A model generated the notes under the pieces. The model made no database searches and was not told the origin of the DNA. It saw only the letters and a list, made by a program, of their open reading frames with translations. Positions 1-14,335 of a DNA stretch of 64,000 nt are shown piece by piece; within the stretch, counting starts at the first letter, position 1; the number at the start of each line of letters is the position of its first letter. The stretch is from Corynebacterium amycolatum. Its GTDB lineage: Bacteria; Actinomycetota; Actinomycetes; Mycobacteriales; Mycobacteriaceae. A program made the translations under genes and the position numbers. Location of the stretch: NCBI RefSeq assembly GCF_016889425.1, contig NZ_CP069513.1:1116001-1180000 (forward strand). The letters are read 5' to 3'.

Positions 1-154
<154 letters not shown>

Positions 155-258
155 GAGAGTGTGAAAAATTAGGGTTTTTGCTCGCGTCTACTGTTCAGTG
201 TCTGGCATGACACCACCCACCCGAAGTTTTGTGGTGGGGTTGGTTGTTGCCTGGTTTT

Positions 259-376
259 TGTCGGTGGTGTTAGCGGTGGGGTCACGCCCGGTCCCATTCC
301 GAACCCGGAAGCTAAGTCCACCAGCGCCGATGGTACTGCACTCGGGAGGGTGTGGGAGAGTAGGTCGCCGCCGGCA
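259..376 (+). rRNA. 5S rRNA (upstream rrn operon)
   Basis: A 118-nt segment with the conserved 5S core (CCCGGTCCCATTCCGAAC and GAGAGTAGGTCGCCGCCGG). The ends TGTCGGTGGTG and CGCCGCCGGCA pair to form the terminal helix, which sets the boundaries. It lies about 105 nt after the 23S end with no tRNA in between. Confidence 0.93.
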
Positions 377-390
377 TGAATATTTTTTGT

Positions 391-461
391 TTGTGGGTCG
401 TGGTTGCTCCCCTTTGTTGTTGTGGGGTGGTGGCTGCGGCCCGCTTTTGTTTTACCCACAA
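391..461 (+). terminator. Probable rrn operon terminator
   Basis: Downstream of 5S, TTGTGGGT (391-398) can pair with ACCCACAA (454-461), enclosing a smaller CCCC/GGGG hairpin with a T/G-rich loop. T-rich stretches flank both. The same block follows the other 5S gene (7287-7357). The exact termination point is not clear from sequence alone. Confidence 0.5.
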
Positions 462-627
462 GTAAACAACATTAAACAAAATAAACAGCATAAGCTAACC
501 TTCTAGTGCTGATGCTCTCTTTCGGCTTAGGGGGCTATCAGGTCGGTCTTGTCGTGGTTGATATGAGGGCCCCTAGTCGACCGGCAGTAGACCCACGGGC
601 AAATCAAAACCAAATACGTCCGTCGTG

Positions 628-1251
628 TCACAATCGCTGCCTTGACTCAAACAGCTGCGACCCGGTCAGGCAAGCTACCAGTTGGGTTGCCTCGTCGAGC
701 AGAATGTCGTACCTATTGATCAGATTTTGTGGCGGCGTCAGCTCGCAATGTTGGTAGAACGGCTCGGACAAACCACCTAGCTGACTCCATTTGAAATCAG
801 GGTCTGGAGCCACCACCTCCTTGCCAGTTTGCTCTTCTCGTTCCTAGCTAAGCAGTAGTTTGATCCAGCCCAGCTATTACGCGATAATCTGCCGGGGCGT
901 GCGGTTAATCCTCTCAACCAGCATTTTCCAACCATTATCGGGAATATCCTCGAGCTCGCAGCTGAGTAGGCTTCCGCGCTTAGCGATGTCTGCTCCAAGT
1001 TCGCTTCCGCATTCATGAGACTTCACCAGACATCTTCTGTCAAGGACTCTTTATCCGATGTATTCATGCGTATGTTTAAGCGTCCTGGGCTTAGTTCCGC
1101 TTTTACGAGCCTGAGTTGACGGGATGGACGAGATGGTTCTACGTTGTGCTTCCCGTGGTGTGGTCAGTCCAGCACTTTGTGAATGTGCATATTGCTTTAG
1201 CAATGTATCCTCCGTAAAGTCGCAAACCCACCTTCTCCGAACTATGCCCAC
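628..1251 (-). pseudogene. Decayed reading frame, one frame with several nonsense codons
   Basis: One minus-strand frame runs from 1251 to 628 and is interrupted by stops at 1053-1051, 879-874 (two in a row) and 846-844. Between the stops the translation looks protein-like and non-repetitive, for example ELEDIPDNGWKMLVERINR near 950-900 and PDFKWSQLGGLSEPFYQHC near 805-750. I do not recognise the family. Several stops with preserved frame suggest a gene decaying by point mutation; chance is possible because the frame is short. It sits between two rRNA operons, where relics of rearrangement often persist. Confidence 0.35.
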
Positions 1252-1252
1252 G

Positions 1253-1500
1253 CGTCTTGAGCATTAATCAGTTTTGCCTTGTAGGGACTGTCGGCTCCCT
1301 TAGTTAGAGCGCTGTAATAGCAACCGTCGAATGTGATCACGCTCGGTCGAGTTTCAGGGCTGTAGTAGGAACTAAATCCAGTACGCTTCACCTGCTGCCT
1401 CGCACATGTTGTAGTTAGATCGCTTATAGCTGTTCATATGCTGATGCGCGTTATAAAAATGCTCCGTGGCCTGCGGGTTCGCTTTATGTGTGAAGTGTGT
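1253..1500 (-). pseudogene. Decayed reading frame with a frameshift, possibly 5' part of the same relic
   Basis: Reading the minus strand from about 1500, the frame gives peptide including EHFYNAHQHMNSYKRSNYN and then hits a stop near 1380. A one-base shift restores an open stretch to about 1255 (including SYYSPETRPSVITFDGCYY and KGADSPYKAKLINAQDAW). A second shift would join it to the frame ending at 628. The composition resembles a real secreted or enzyme protein, but no motif allows a name. No start codon or RBS was identified. Confidence 0.35.
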
Positions 1501-1588
1501 GTAATGTATCCGGGGTCAGCGCGACAGGGCGATGTGATCGCTTGTTGTGGTGATGCGGGGGAGAGTTTACTTTGTATTCACGGTCGGT

Positions 1589-1617
1589 TTGACTTGTGTT
1601 TGTAGTGAAGGTAAAGT
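1589..1617 (+). promoter_or_regulatory. Probable rrn promoter
   Basis: TTGACT (1589-1594) and TAAAGT (1612-1617) are separated by 17 nt, a good sigma-A type spacing, about 435 nt before the 16S gene. Corynebacterial rrn leaders usually carry more than one promoter; others were not resolved here. Confidence 0.5.
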
Positions 1618-1681
1618 CTTCTTTTGCTGCTCGCGGGGTGGCTGCTGCTTGGTTGTGGTGGTTGTTTTGTGGGTGTGTGTT

Positions 1682-1701
1682 GTGTGAGAACTCAATAGTG
1701 T
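1682..1701 (+). promoter_or_regulatory. Conserved rrn leader element (antitermination-like)
   Basis: GTGTGAGAACTCAATAGTG is the GAGAACTCAATAGTG element typical of actinobacterial rRNA leaders, thought to belong to the box signals for antitermination and processing. A near copy, GTGTGAGAACTGGATAGTG, lies in the 16S-23S spacer at 3861-3880. Confidence 0.5.
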
Positions 1702-2051
1702 GCCGATGTACTAACTAATACTTTTTTGGGAAAGTGCTTGTTTGGTTGTCGTTTGCGTGTGTGTTGCTGGTGGGTGCCGGGGGCCTTTGTTTGTTTTGGG
1801 TCCTTTTGTGCTTGCGGGTGATGGATTGCGTGGCGGCGCCTTGTTTGGGTGCTTTTCGCGTGGTTTTTTCATTTGTGGGAAAGATCATGGTTTTGTTCCT
1901 TTTTCTTTTGGCCTCGTCGGTTCGGGAGAGGGAACGTTTTTTGGATAACGGCCAGGCCGCGCACTGTTGTGGTGTGTGGTGGTTGTTTGTTTTGTTTTTG
2001 TCAGGTTTTTGGGCCTTTCATTGTTTTGTGATTCTTCTGATTTGAAGGGTT

Positions 2052-7051
<5,000 letters not shown>

Positions 7052-7154
7052 AGAGTGTGAAAAATTAGGGTTTTTGCTCGCGTCTACTGTTCAGTGTCTG
7101 GCATGACACCACCCACCCGAAGTTTTGTGGTGGGGTTGGTTGTTGCCTGGTTTT

Positions 7155-7272
7155 TGTCGGTGGTGTTAGCGGTGGGGTCACGCCCGGTCCCATTCCGAAC
7201 CCGGAAGCTAAGTCCACCAGCGCCGATGGTACTGCACTCGGGAGGGTGTGGGAGAGTAGGTCGCCGCCGGCA
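7155..7272 (+). rRNA. rrf: 5S rRNA
   Basis: Identical to the 5S gene at 259-376 (118 nt, terminal helix TGTCGGTGGTG/CGCCGCCGGCA). It completes the 16S-23S-5S operon. Confidence 0.94.
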
Positions 7273-7286
7273 TGAATATTTTTTGT

Positions 7287-7357
7287 TTGTGGGTCGTGGT
7301 TGCTCCCCTTTGTTGTTGTGGGGTGGTGGCTGCGGCCCGCTTTTGTTTTACCCACAA
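7287..7357 (+). terminator. Probable rrn operon terminator
   Basis: Same stem arms (TTGTGGGT/ACCCACAA) and inner CCCC/GGGG hairpin as at 391-461, directly after the 5S gene. The next gene starts about 150 nt downstream. Confidence 0.5.
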
Positions 7358-7507
7358 GTAAACAACATTAAACAAAATAAACAGCGCAAAATACTATTCT
7401 TTTTCCCATCCAATATTCTGTTGATTTTCAGTTAGCAAACGATCGATTAAATTCCCGGTTTCCTATTTCGATGAATTCTCGTGGGTTCTCTGTGGCAGAC
7501 TGTCTCT

Positions 7508-8650
7508 ATGACTAATCAGACACCTAACTCCGATGTGGTTAACCTGGCTTCTTCTGAGGGCGAGGCTCAAGACAACTTCACTCCCGTAACGACCGAAGAG
7601 GGTAAGCTGCAACAGCTTATTGAATGGCTCGAAGAACACGTCTCGGCCTATTCCTACTTGAGCGAGGTTGTCCCGTTGGGTGCCTCTGAAGAAGACATCA
7701 GGAAGGCTCGTGCGTCAGTCAATGACCGCGGTGCTCGTATGCCCGACGCTATTATTCACGGTTCGATGATGGTCTTGGGGGCGGCCGTCAACCATTCTTC
7801 GCCATACCTTGCGTATGCCGATGGCAAGGTTGAAGTAACGGATACGACGGTGGGGGATAGTCCTAGCGTTCCGGTTCGAGTTTTTGTTCCGCAGGATCCA
7901 ACCGGATCTGTGGTAGTTGCCGCACACGGTGGCGCTTTCTGGATGGGTGACGGCAGTCTGCGTGAGAATTCCTTCGGCCCAAATATGGCGGCCCTGGCAG
8001 CCCGATCCGGCGCAATTGTTGTGGATGTGGACTACCGGCTCGCACCAGAGCACAAGGTGTCTGAGGCCGTCAATGACATCGCGCGGGTAGTCACATCTGT
8101 CGCAGATGATTCGTTGCAGCTTCAGAAACTGGGTGCAATGCCCATCAGAGATCAGAACCCGATAGTTCTCTACGGTGTCTCTTCAGGCGGGCACAACGTT
8201 GTTTCCGCGGTAAACCAGATTAGTCAGGACACGCCGGTTGCTTTGTTGCTCGTTGCTCCGGCCCTAGACTTGCGTGGTGCGCCTGCGGTGTGGTTGCAGG
8301 CATTCTTCGGCACCTCTGACGATTCGGCAAAGGAAGTGTCACCGGGATTGCATGAGCCGTCGCGAAGCATGCGTGTCCACGTTCAAGCGGCCTCCCGCGA
8401 TACTGTCGTTCGTCCAGCTACCGAGTACCTGAAGAAGGTCGAGGAGTCGGGCGGAGAGGCCTCTCAGGCGGAATTCTTGGCAACTCACCAGATTGCGGTT
8501 CCAAAGGTTCAGCGAGAGCAGATTACGGACGCGGCGCGGTTCATTTTAGAGGCCACTCACACGGAACGTGAGCTGCCAGAGGACCCGGCAGGTGAATACG
8601 ATAAGGAAGCGATTGACCGGCAGAATGAAGAGTCCTGGGGCAAGAGCTAG
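7508..8650 (+). CDS. Alpha/beta hydrolase (esterase, hormone-sensitive-lipase type)
   Basis: A predicted cytoplasmic carboxylesterase of 380 aa. Numbered from an in-frame upstream GTG at 7481, it shows the oxyanion motif HGGAFW (149-154), YRLAPEH (185-191), the nucleophile elbow GVSSGG (232-237, Ser234), and a likely Asp307 and His336 to complete the triad. This arrangement is typical of the HSL/acetyl-hydrolase family. The ATG at 7508 was preferred over GTG 7481 because a -10-like CAGACT lies just before it; neither start has a good ribosome binding site. The first ~45 residues are acidic and low in conserved features. Substrate unknown. It stands alone after the rRNA operon. Confidence 0.82.
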   Translation: MTNQTPNSDVVNLASSEGEAQDNFTPVTTEEGKLQQLIEWLEEHVSAYSYLSEVVPLGASEEDIRKARASVNDRGARMPDAIIHGSMMVLGAAVNHSSPYLAYADGKVEVTDTTVGDSPSVPVRVFVPQDPTGSVVVAAHGGAFWMGDGSLRENSFGPNMAALAARSGAIVVDVDYRLAPEHKVSEAVNDIARVVTSVADDSLQLQKLGAMPIRDQNPIVLYGVSSGGHNVVSAVNQISQDTPVALLLVAPALDLRGAPAVWLQAFFGTSDDSAKEVSPGLHEPSRSMRVHVQAASRDTVVRPATEYLKKVEESGGEASQAEFLATHQIAVPKVQREQITDAARFILEATHTERELPEDPAGEYDKEAIDRQNEESWGKS

Positions 8651-8781
8651 CCAACCCGTTTCAGTTCCCAATGGCGCTCTCGCTGTGCATGTGAGCGCTG
8701 CGGAGGGGGCGCCGGTAGGGAAACCGGGGGCGGAGCTAGAACAGCTCAGTGCCAGAAGGCCGGGGGGCGAACAGGCCCCGA

Positions 8782-9423
8782 CTAGTTCAGCGGCAGGAGG
8801 TTGCGCTTCGTTGCGTGGACCTCTTCCACCCGGTCGATGTTGCGTTCGAGGACATTCCAATCGTTGACCGGAATATTGCGCTGGGCTTGGGCAATGACTG
8901 ACTTGTCAGGAGTGGACCACGCGAGGGGCACTGGGGTGATTTCATCGTAGAACTCGGTGCGGCTCTTATGCGTGCCGGCCACAGCAACAGCTGGCACCTT
9001 CGCGCCCACGCGGCGGGGAACCCCGGAAATCGTGGTGACAGTACGTGTAGCCAGGGCCGGGACGGGCTCTCCATCGGAGGGGTTTTTACGCATGTCCACC
9101 AAGGTCATCAGCACCATGGTTCGCTCATCCACACGCGCAATCATGGCCGGAACCAGCGGGGATTCGTCGTAAAGCTCTTGCGGATCCTTGATTGCGCGTC
9201 GCACCTGGAAGGTAACGCCGACGTAGAGAGTCGCGAGGGCGAAAAGCACAACCGCGCTGCCGATAACAAACGGCGTGCGGTCGAAAACTACTAGAACCAG
9301 CACAGCGCCGACGAGCAGCAGAGCAGAGAAAATGCCGGAGGAGATGAGCAGTCGGCGGGCATCGCGGTAGTACTCGTTGTTGGCGTTGGTGTGCTCGCGG
9401 TTGACGGGGAAGTGAAAGTTCAT
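8782..9423 (-). CDS. Small integral membrane protein (DUF3239-like)
   Basis: A 213-aa protein with two hydrophobic helices (about residues 26-47 and 52-72) and a hydrophilic C-terminal domain of ~140 residues predicted inside the cell. It resembles the corynebacterial DUF3239 family, of unknown function; that match is from memory and not certain. RBS AAAGGA precedes the ATG. It begins 25 nt after the XPB helicase stop on the same strand and is probably the last gene of that operon. Confidence 0.65.
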   Translation of the reverse strand: MNFHFPVNREHTNANNEYYRDARRLLISSGIFSALLLVGAVLVLVVFDRTPFVIGSAVVLFALATLYVGVTFQVRRAIKDPQELYDESPLVPAMIARVDERTMVLMTLVDMRKNPSDGEPVPALATRTVTTISGVPRRVGAKVPAVAVAGTHKSRTEFYDEITPVPLAWSTPDKSVIAQAQRNIPVNDWNVLERNIDRVEEVHATKRNLLPLN

Positions 9424-9448
9424 GGCAGTCCTTTAGTTATCCATTTTT

Positions 9449-11152
9449 CTAGGATTCCGAGCTAGCGGTGGAATCGCCGGGCAGGGTTGGGCCGAGGTAC
9501 TCATCTGCGTCGACGATTCGGTAGGCGTAGCCCTGTTCCGCCAGGAAACGCTGGCGATGAGCTGCATATTCAGTATCGAGCGTATCGCGAGTTACCACCG
9601 AGTAAAAGACGGCGCCACCACCATCGGACTTCGGGCGCAGGAGACGCCCCAGACGCTGCGCCTCCTCCTGTCGGGAACCGAAGGTGCCGGAGACTTGCAC
9701 GGCGACAGAGGCCTCGGGAAGGTCAATGGAGAAGTTCGCAACCTTGGAGACCACCAGCGTGTTGATCTCGCCGCGCCGGAACTTCCCAAAGAGCTCCTCG
9801 CGTTTGGCGTTGGACGTCTTTCCTTCGATGACATCGACGTCCAGTTCCTCGCCAATCTCTTCGAGCTGATCCAAGTAGGCACCAATCACCAGAGCGGGTT
9901 CGCCCTCGTGTCGGGCAAGGATTTGCTTGACGACGGGAATCTTCGTCGGCGTCGTTGCGGCCAGGCGATACCTGTCGGAGGCTTCAGCTGTGGCGTAGAG
10001 CATGCGCTCGGACTCGGTCGGGGTCACGCGGACCTCAACGCAGTCAGCCGGCGCGATCCAGCCCTGAGCTTCGATGTCCTTCCATGGGGCGTCGTAGCGC
10101 TTCGGGCCAATCAGGCTGAAGACATCGCCCTCGCGGCCATCTTCGCGCACCAGGGTGGCGGTGAGCCCCAGTCGACGGCGCGACTGCAGATCCGCACTCA
10201 TTCGGAACACAGGAGCGGGCAGGAGGTGGACCTCGTCGTAGATGATGAGACCCCAGTCGCGGGAATCGAATAGCTCGAGTGCGCGGTATTCTCCCTTGGT
10301 CTTGCGCGTGACCACTTGGTAGGTCGCAATAGTGACGGGGCGAATTTCCTTCTTTTCGCCGGAGTATTCGCCGATTTCGTCCTCGGTCAGCGAGGTGCGT
10401 CGCAGCAGCTCGTCGCGCCACTGCCTGCCGGCGACGGTGTTGGTGACCAGGATCAAAGTAGTGCGCTGCGCGTCTACCATGGCCGCCGCTCCGACGATTG
10501 TTTTGCCTGCGCCGCAGGGCAGCACCACGACGCCGGAGCCACCTTCGCGGAAGGAATCGGCCGCCATGCGTTGGTAGTCGCGCAGTTCCCAGGTGTCGTG
10601 GCCTCCGGTGCCCTGATCCTGCCAGGCGATGGCGTGTGCCTCTCCGTCGATGTATCCGGCGGTGTCATTGGCAGGCCAGCCGACCTTCAGCAGCTCCTGT
10701 TTGATTCGGCCTCGCTCGGAGGGGTGCACGGTCCAGGTGTCGGCATCGATTTGCTCGCCGAGCATCGGACGAATCTTTTTGTGCTTGGTCACCTCGGCCA
10801 GTACCGCGGGGTCGTGTGAGAGCAGAATAAGGCCGTGAGCTGGATGCTTGGTCAGGCTCAGGCGACCGTAGCGGTCCATGGTCTCCGCGACGTCGATAAG
10901 CAGTGGCTGGGGGACGGGGAACTTGGAATAGCGCTCGAGGACATCGACCACCTGCTCCGCGTCGTGACCGGCAGCGCGGGCATTCCACAGCGCCAGCGGG
11001 GTGATGCGGTAGGTGTGCACGTGTTCAGGAGCACGTTCGAGCTCCGCGAATGGTGCCAGCGCCGCGCGTGCCGCATCCGCCTCCGGATTATCGACCTCCA
11101 GCAGCACCGTCTTATCCGATTGGACGATCAGCGGACCCGTACCGAAACCCAT
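9449..11152 (-). CDS. XPB/ERCC3-type DNA repair helicase
   Basis: A 567-aa superfamily 2 DNA helicase (3'-5'), bacterial homologue of XPB, expected to unwind DNA in excision repair. An N-terminal ~180-residue domain precedes the helicase core: Walker A LPCGAGKT (211-218), DEVH box (306-309), GLTAT (329-333), and motif VI QRLGRLLRP (499-507). The start at 11152 was chosen because GAGGAAG lies directly upstream; an in-frame longer ORF to 11257 adds a hydrophobic stretch without conserved features. The neighbour at 11301-13817 is the usual partner, as in Mycobacterium tuberculosis Rv0861c/Rv0862c. Confidence 0.93.
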   Translation of the reverse strand: MGFGTGPLIVQSDKTVLLEVDNPEADAARAALAPFAELERAPEHVHTYRITPLALWNARAAGHDAEQVVDVLERYSKFPVPQPLLIDVAETMDRYGRLSLTKHPAHGLILLSHDPAVLAEVTKHKKIRPMLGEQIDADTWTVHPSERGRIKQELLKVGWPANDTAGYIDGEAHAIAWQDQGTGGHDTWELRDYQRMAADSFREGGSGVVVLPCGAGKTIVGAAAMVDAQRTTLILVTNTVAGRQWRDELLRRTSLTEDEIGEYSGEKKEIRPVTIATYQVVTRKTKGEYRALELFDSRDWGLIIYDEVHLLPAPVFRMSADLQSRRRLGLTATLVREDGREGDVFSLIGPKRYDAPWKDIEAQGWIAPADCVEVRVTPTESERMLYATAEASDRYRLAATTPTKIPVVKQILARHEGEPALVIGAYLDQLEEIGEELDVDVIEGKTSNAKREELFGKFRRGEINTLVVSKVANFSIDLPEASVAVQVSGTFGSRQEEAQRLGRLLRPKSDGGGAVFYSVVTRDTLDTEYAAHRQRFLAEQGYAYRIVDADEYLGPTLPGDSTASSES

Positions 11153-11300
11153 TACTTCCTCGCCTCGCAGACATTCGACCAAAAATAAGCTAAAGGTCAA
11201 TTCTGCCACGATTACGCAGAAGATGCGCCACGGGCTCGAATCATCCCGAACCGTCACATTCGCTTTTGCATCGCTTTACGACGATCCCCGCGCCCGTCGC

Positions 11301-13817
11301 CTAGTCGACAGGATGTACTTCGGTAATGCGATGCAGCAGAAAGCGCAGCACTTGGCTGGTGGCCGGGTCGATAGCATCGACCTGCCCACCGGAGACAGTG
11401 ACTGGGCGCACGCGCTTGCGGCCGGGTTTGCCGTTGCGGTCGACGTAGCTTAAATACAGGTCGTCGCCGTGGCGAGCCGCGCGCTGCAGTAGCTTGAATG
11501 CTTCGGTGCCGGAGGCGTAGCCGCTCGTGCCACCGGTGCTAGCGCTAGCACCGGCAGCCGTCCCCGTACCTGTCGCCGAATCCGCAACCGAGCCAGAGAC
11601 CCCAGCAGTGCTGCCACTGGCTGTAGCGCCACTGGAACTACCGGCGTGCTCAGCAGCACGGTTGCCATCGGCAATGGCCGTCAACGCCTGGCTGATGCGT
11701 TCCGGTTCGGGCATCGTTGTACGCGCAGTAGGCACCGGAGCTGGCGCCTCAATGCGGCAGGGAGCGCGACCGAGATCCAGCACCAAACCCTCTGCATCTT
11801 CGGCGATGATGGAAAAGCCCGCATTTCTAGCGGTCTCAATCACCTGGGCAAGCGGGGCCTGGCTAATTAGCACCGTTTCGGCAATCTTCCGCAACGCCAG
11901 GCTTTGTCCAGCCTGGTGACTCTGGAATGAGGCCAGCAGAGCCGGATCGTCACAGCGGATAAACGAAGCTGCGGGGCCACCGCGGAGACGACCGTGGCGG
12001 CGGGCGACGTCGTCAAGCAAATAGGTAATGGACTGCGGCACTTCGCCGACGGCGTAGCGCGAGAGAAACTCCGAGATATCGGCGGCGTTGATGCCGGTGT
12101 CGAGGGCATCGCGGAGGCTGTCTTCGGTCACGCGGTAGACGCTGGCGAGGCCGGGAGATTCCAACTGCGCAATCGAACTGAGCATGCGTTCCATCTCCGG
12201 GGATGCGGGGCCCGGTACGACGATGGTGTTGTCCGCCTGGAGCATCAGGTACGAGGCGTTCGGCGGCAAGAGGTTGTTACAGGCAGCACGCAGATCGTCG
12301 AAGGCCTCGGCAGTGCCGGATTCGATGAGCGCGACTATGGCTTTGCCGACCTCGCTAAGGCCGACGGAAATCGTTTCCACGCCCGGGTCCCGCACGACGA
12401 TGCCGAGGGCGACCAGCTCGTCGACCACGCCACTGAGAGTCTCGTCCGTGCACCTCGCGTTGGTGATGGGGTAGTAGTAGGCGGCGCATTCACGCAGGTC
12501 AGTCAGAGCAACGACGTCGTTGCCGCTTGCCGACGACGCCACCTGCGCACAGCAGGCCAGCACCATTTCCCGGATTGACGGTACCCCGGAGAGCCGAGTT
12601 TGAGGTGAGAGCAGAGCAATGCGCTTGCCTTCCTCATTGAGCTGGTCGACCCGCCAGGGCGCTGCGTCGCTAGTGCGAGTGCCGACTGTCAAGCTCACCC
12701 ACCGGTCAACCAGATCGGCGTCGAGGAAGCCGTCGGCTGCCAGCGTGGGTGCGAAATAGTCACCACCGGTGTCGTGCAGTGGCAGCGGATGCGGAGTGCC
12801 GACATGAACCAGGCCCGCTGCACCGAGGTTAGCCACGCCGCGAGCCAGCTCCGAGATGTCGACACCGAGCTCCTCGATGAGATTGCGGGTTTCCCGCACT
12901 CCGATGACACCGTTTTTCAAGGTCGGTGCGGGGTTGGTTCCCAGTAGGTCCAGGAGGTCAGTCGCCTGTCGCAAAGTTTCCCAGGCGGTGGCGGCAGCAC
13001 GGTCGTTACCGCTGGCAATTACATGGGTAGCGGGGGTTTCGGGGCGCAGGGGGACATCGTCGTCGGCAAGCCCGACTCCACGCATAAGCGCGCGAACGGT
13101 GGCGGGTAGACGGACGGTGCCCTCGTCGATGCGTTCGAGCAGGCCGGCGTTGATGAGCGCTGGGACCGGCAGCGAGGGGTCGGCATCCGGATGAGCGTCC
13201 TTTGTGACGCCGAGACCTCCGGAGTTGGCGAGGGTGTCCAGGAGACGCTGCTGCCTGTCTGTGACCTTGGTGAGTGCCGTGCGTAGCTGGCTGCGGCTGG
13301 GGCCATCGGGATTGGGCAGAAGATACCAGCCGGGTGGCAACGAGGTGGCGACCTCATCGCTGAGACAGAAGTAGTCCTGCCAGGGCAGAGGCTTCTTGCG
13401 GGTGGACTTGCCGGTGAAAGCGCCGCGTGGGCCGGCGCCGTTTCCCCAGATGAGTCCGTATGCGCGCAGGGTATCGAGGCCTGTCCGAATATGTGCGGCC
13501 GTGGGCCGTTGATTGGCGGGAACCTCTGCTCGAGAGAGTAAGTCGAGAATGTAGTCGATGAGGGCGTCCGCAGTGACGGGTTCGGCGTCGGCACCGAGGT
13601 CAGCGGCAGCCTCAATGCAGGCGAGCTCCAGTGCGGGCAGTTTGGTCAGCGCGCGGGAGACAGAAGCGCGGAGCTGGAGCCTTGCCGCTAGCACCTGGGA
13701 AGACTTCGGCGGCGGCGACAGCGCATCGGGGCGATTGCTGAGGATAGTGCCCACAAATTGGTCTGGTTGACCTGCCAGCCAGTCGGAAAAGAGTGCAAAG
13801 GGGGTGGTGCTAGTCAT
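11301..13817 (-). CDS. Helicase-associated protein (Rv0862c-like, Helicase_C_3 domain)
   Basis: An 838-aa protein lacking Walker motifs, found next to XPB in actinobacteria and thought to assist it in DNA repair. The N-terminal and central parts hold several winged-helix-like segments. The C-terminal part has a pattern like XPB's N-terminal domain (…EAPAPVPTA… to the end …FLLHRITEVHPVD). A stretch of about 60 residues near residue 740-790 is almost purely Gly/Ala/Ser/Thr and is probably a flexible linker. ATG 13817 was chosen over GTG 13829; a -10-like TAAAGT sits just upstream. Gap to the XPB start is 148 nt. Confidence 0.85.
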   Translation of the reverse strand: MTSTTPFALFSDWLAGQPDQFVGTILSNRPDALSPPPKSSQVLAARLQLRASVSRALTKLPALELACIEAAADLGADAEPVTADALIDYILDLLSRAEVPANQRPTAAHIRTGLDTLRAYGLIWGNGAGPRGAFTGKSTRKKPLPWQDYFCLSDEVATSLPPGWYLLPNPDGPSRSQLRTALTKVTDRQQRLLDTLANSGGLGVTKDAHPDADPSLPVPALINAGLLERIDEGTVRLPATVRALMRGVGLADDDVPLRPETPATHVIASGNDRAAATAWETLRQATDLLDLLGTNPAPTLKNGVIGVRETRNLIEELGVDISELARGVANLGAAGLVHVGTPHPLPLHDTGGDYFAPTLAADGFLDADLVDRWVSLTVGTRTSDAAPWRVDQLNEEGKRIALLSPQTRLSGVPSIREMVLACCAQVASSASGNDVVALTDLRECAAYYYPITNARCTDETLSGVVDELVALGIVVRDPGVETISVGLSEVGKAIVALIESGTAEAFDDLRAACNNLLPPNASYLMLQADNTIVVPGPASPEMERMLSSIAQLESPGLASVYRVTEDSLRDALDTGINAADISEFLSRYAVGEVPQSITYLLDDVARRHGRLRGGPAASFIRCDDPALLASFQSHQAGQSLALRKIAETVLISQAPLAQVIETARNAGFSIIAEDAEGLVLDLGRAPCRIEAPAPVPTARTTMPEPERISQALTAIADGNRAAEHAGSSSGATASGSTAGVSGSVADSATGTGTAAGASASTGGTSGYASGTEAFKLLQRAARHGDDLYLSYVDRNGKPGRKRVRPVTVSGGQVDAIDPATSQVLRFLLHRITEVHPVD

Positions 13818-13879
13818 GACAATCCCCACTTTAGTGAGGTTTAAGGAGGGGAGAAGGTGACTGGGGAGAAAATTTTTGG

Positions 13880-13885
13880 GATAAT
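13880..13885 (+). promoter_or_regulatory. -10 box of a leaderless transcript
   Basis: GATAAT ends 6 nt before the ATG at 13892 and there is no ribosome binding site. The transcript would start at or next to the A of the start codon. Confidence 0.5.
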
Positions 13886-13891
13886 CTCAGC

Positions 13892-14080
13892 ATGGCTAAC
13901 GTTGCAAAGAAATCCTATGTCGATCCCGGCTGGCCGAAGGACCTCGAGCCTGGTCAGCACGCTGTTACTGAATTGATTGCTCACCACGCTGGTGCAGATT
14001 CGCCTTTCGGCGACATTGAGTTTCCGGTTGATCCGGAGACTTTGGGTTACGTGCACCAGACCACGGTGATTAACAAGTAA
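13892..14080 (+). CDS. Small conserved hypothetical protein (62 aa)
   Basis: A short acidic protein beginning MANVAKKSYVDPGWP and ending QTTVINK. It is divergent from the helicase-associated gene, the same place where mycobacteria have the small gene Rv0863; whether they are orthologous is not shown here. No membrane segment or known motif. The codon usage is like neighbouring genes and the -10 box 6 nt upstream supports expression. Confidence 0.72.
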   Translation: MANVAKKSYVDPGWPKDLEPGQHAVTELIAHHAGADSPFGDIEFPVDPETLGYVHQTTVINK

Positions 14081-14164
14081 TCTTTTATATTTTTAGCAGA
14101 GCTAGATCTGCAGGAGGCCCGCAGCCGTGACTGCTAGTTCAGTCGTGGCTGCGGGCTTCAAATA

Positions 14165-14300
14165 TGAAACTGTGCGAGTTTATGACACTTTCAAGCCATT
14201 TTTCGGGCCATTTTTTGTCATAAACGCAGTCACTAACTCGCGTTGGCACGCGGTCGCCAGCCATAAACGCAGGCAGTAACTCACGCAGGCAGTAACTTAC
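14165..14300. repeat. Imperfect inverted repeat (intergenic palindromic element)
   Basis: GAGTTTATGACACTTTC (left arm, near 14176) faces GTCATAAACGCAGTCAC (near 14218); the arms are largely complementary. A third half-unit, CCATAAACGCAGGCAGTAAC, follows near 14263, with AGGCAGTAACT repeated again at ~14287. A second copy of the element with the same arm sequence lies at 27482-27552, so this is a dispersed family. Confidence 0.6.
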
Positions 14301-14335
14301 ATTGGGCCGGTACCGCCAACCTGTTGAAGACAAAT

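Larger units (their letters stand above)
490..2051. other. 1.56-kb region between two rrn operons, no intact gene
   Basis: No ORF here has both a plausible start and a recognisable product. The left two thirds carry protein-like but broken frames on the minus strand (see pseudogene entries). The right third (about 1500-2051) is T/G-rich leader DNA with the rRNA promoter at 1589-1617 and a conserved leader element at 1682-1701. Nothing else was recognised. Confidence 0.6.

Noticed and set aside
169..459. ORFs inside rRNA operons (also 7065-7355 and others)
   Set aside because: They lie on 5S/23S sequence and repeat with the rRNA copies, so they are not genes.
9557..10273. Plus-strand ORF within the XPB helicase gene
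   Set aside because: Shadow of the helicase; no start signal or motif.
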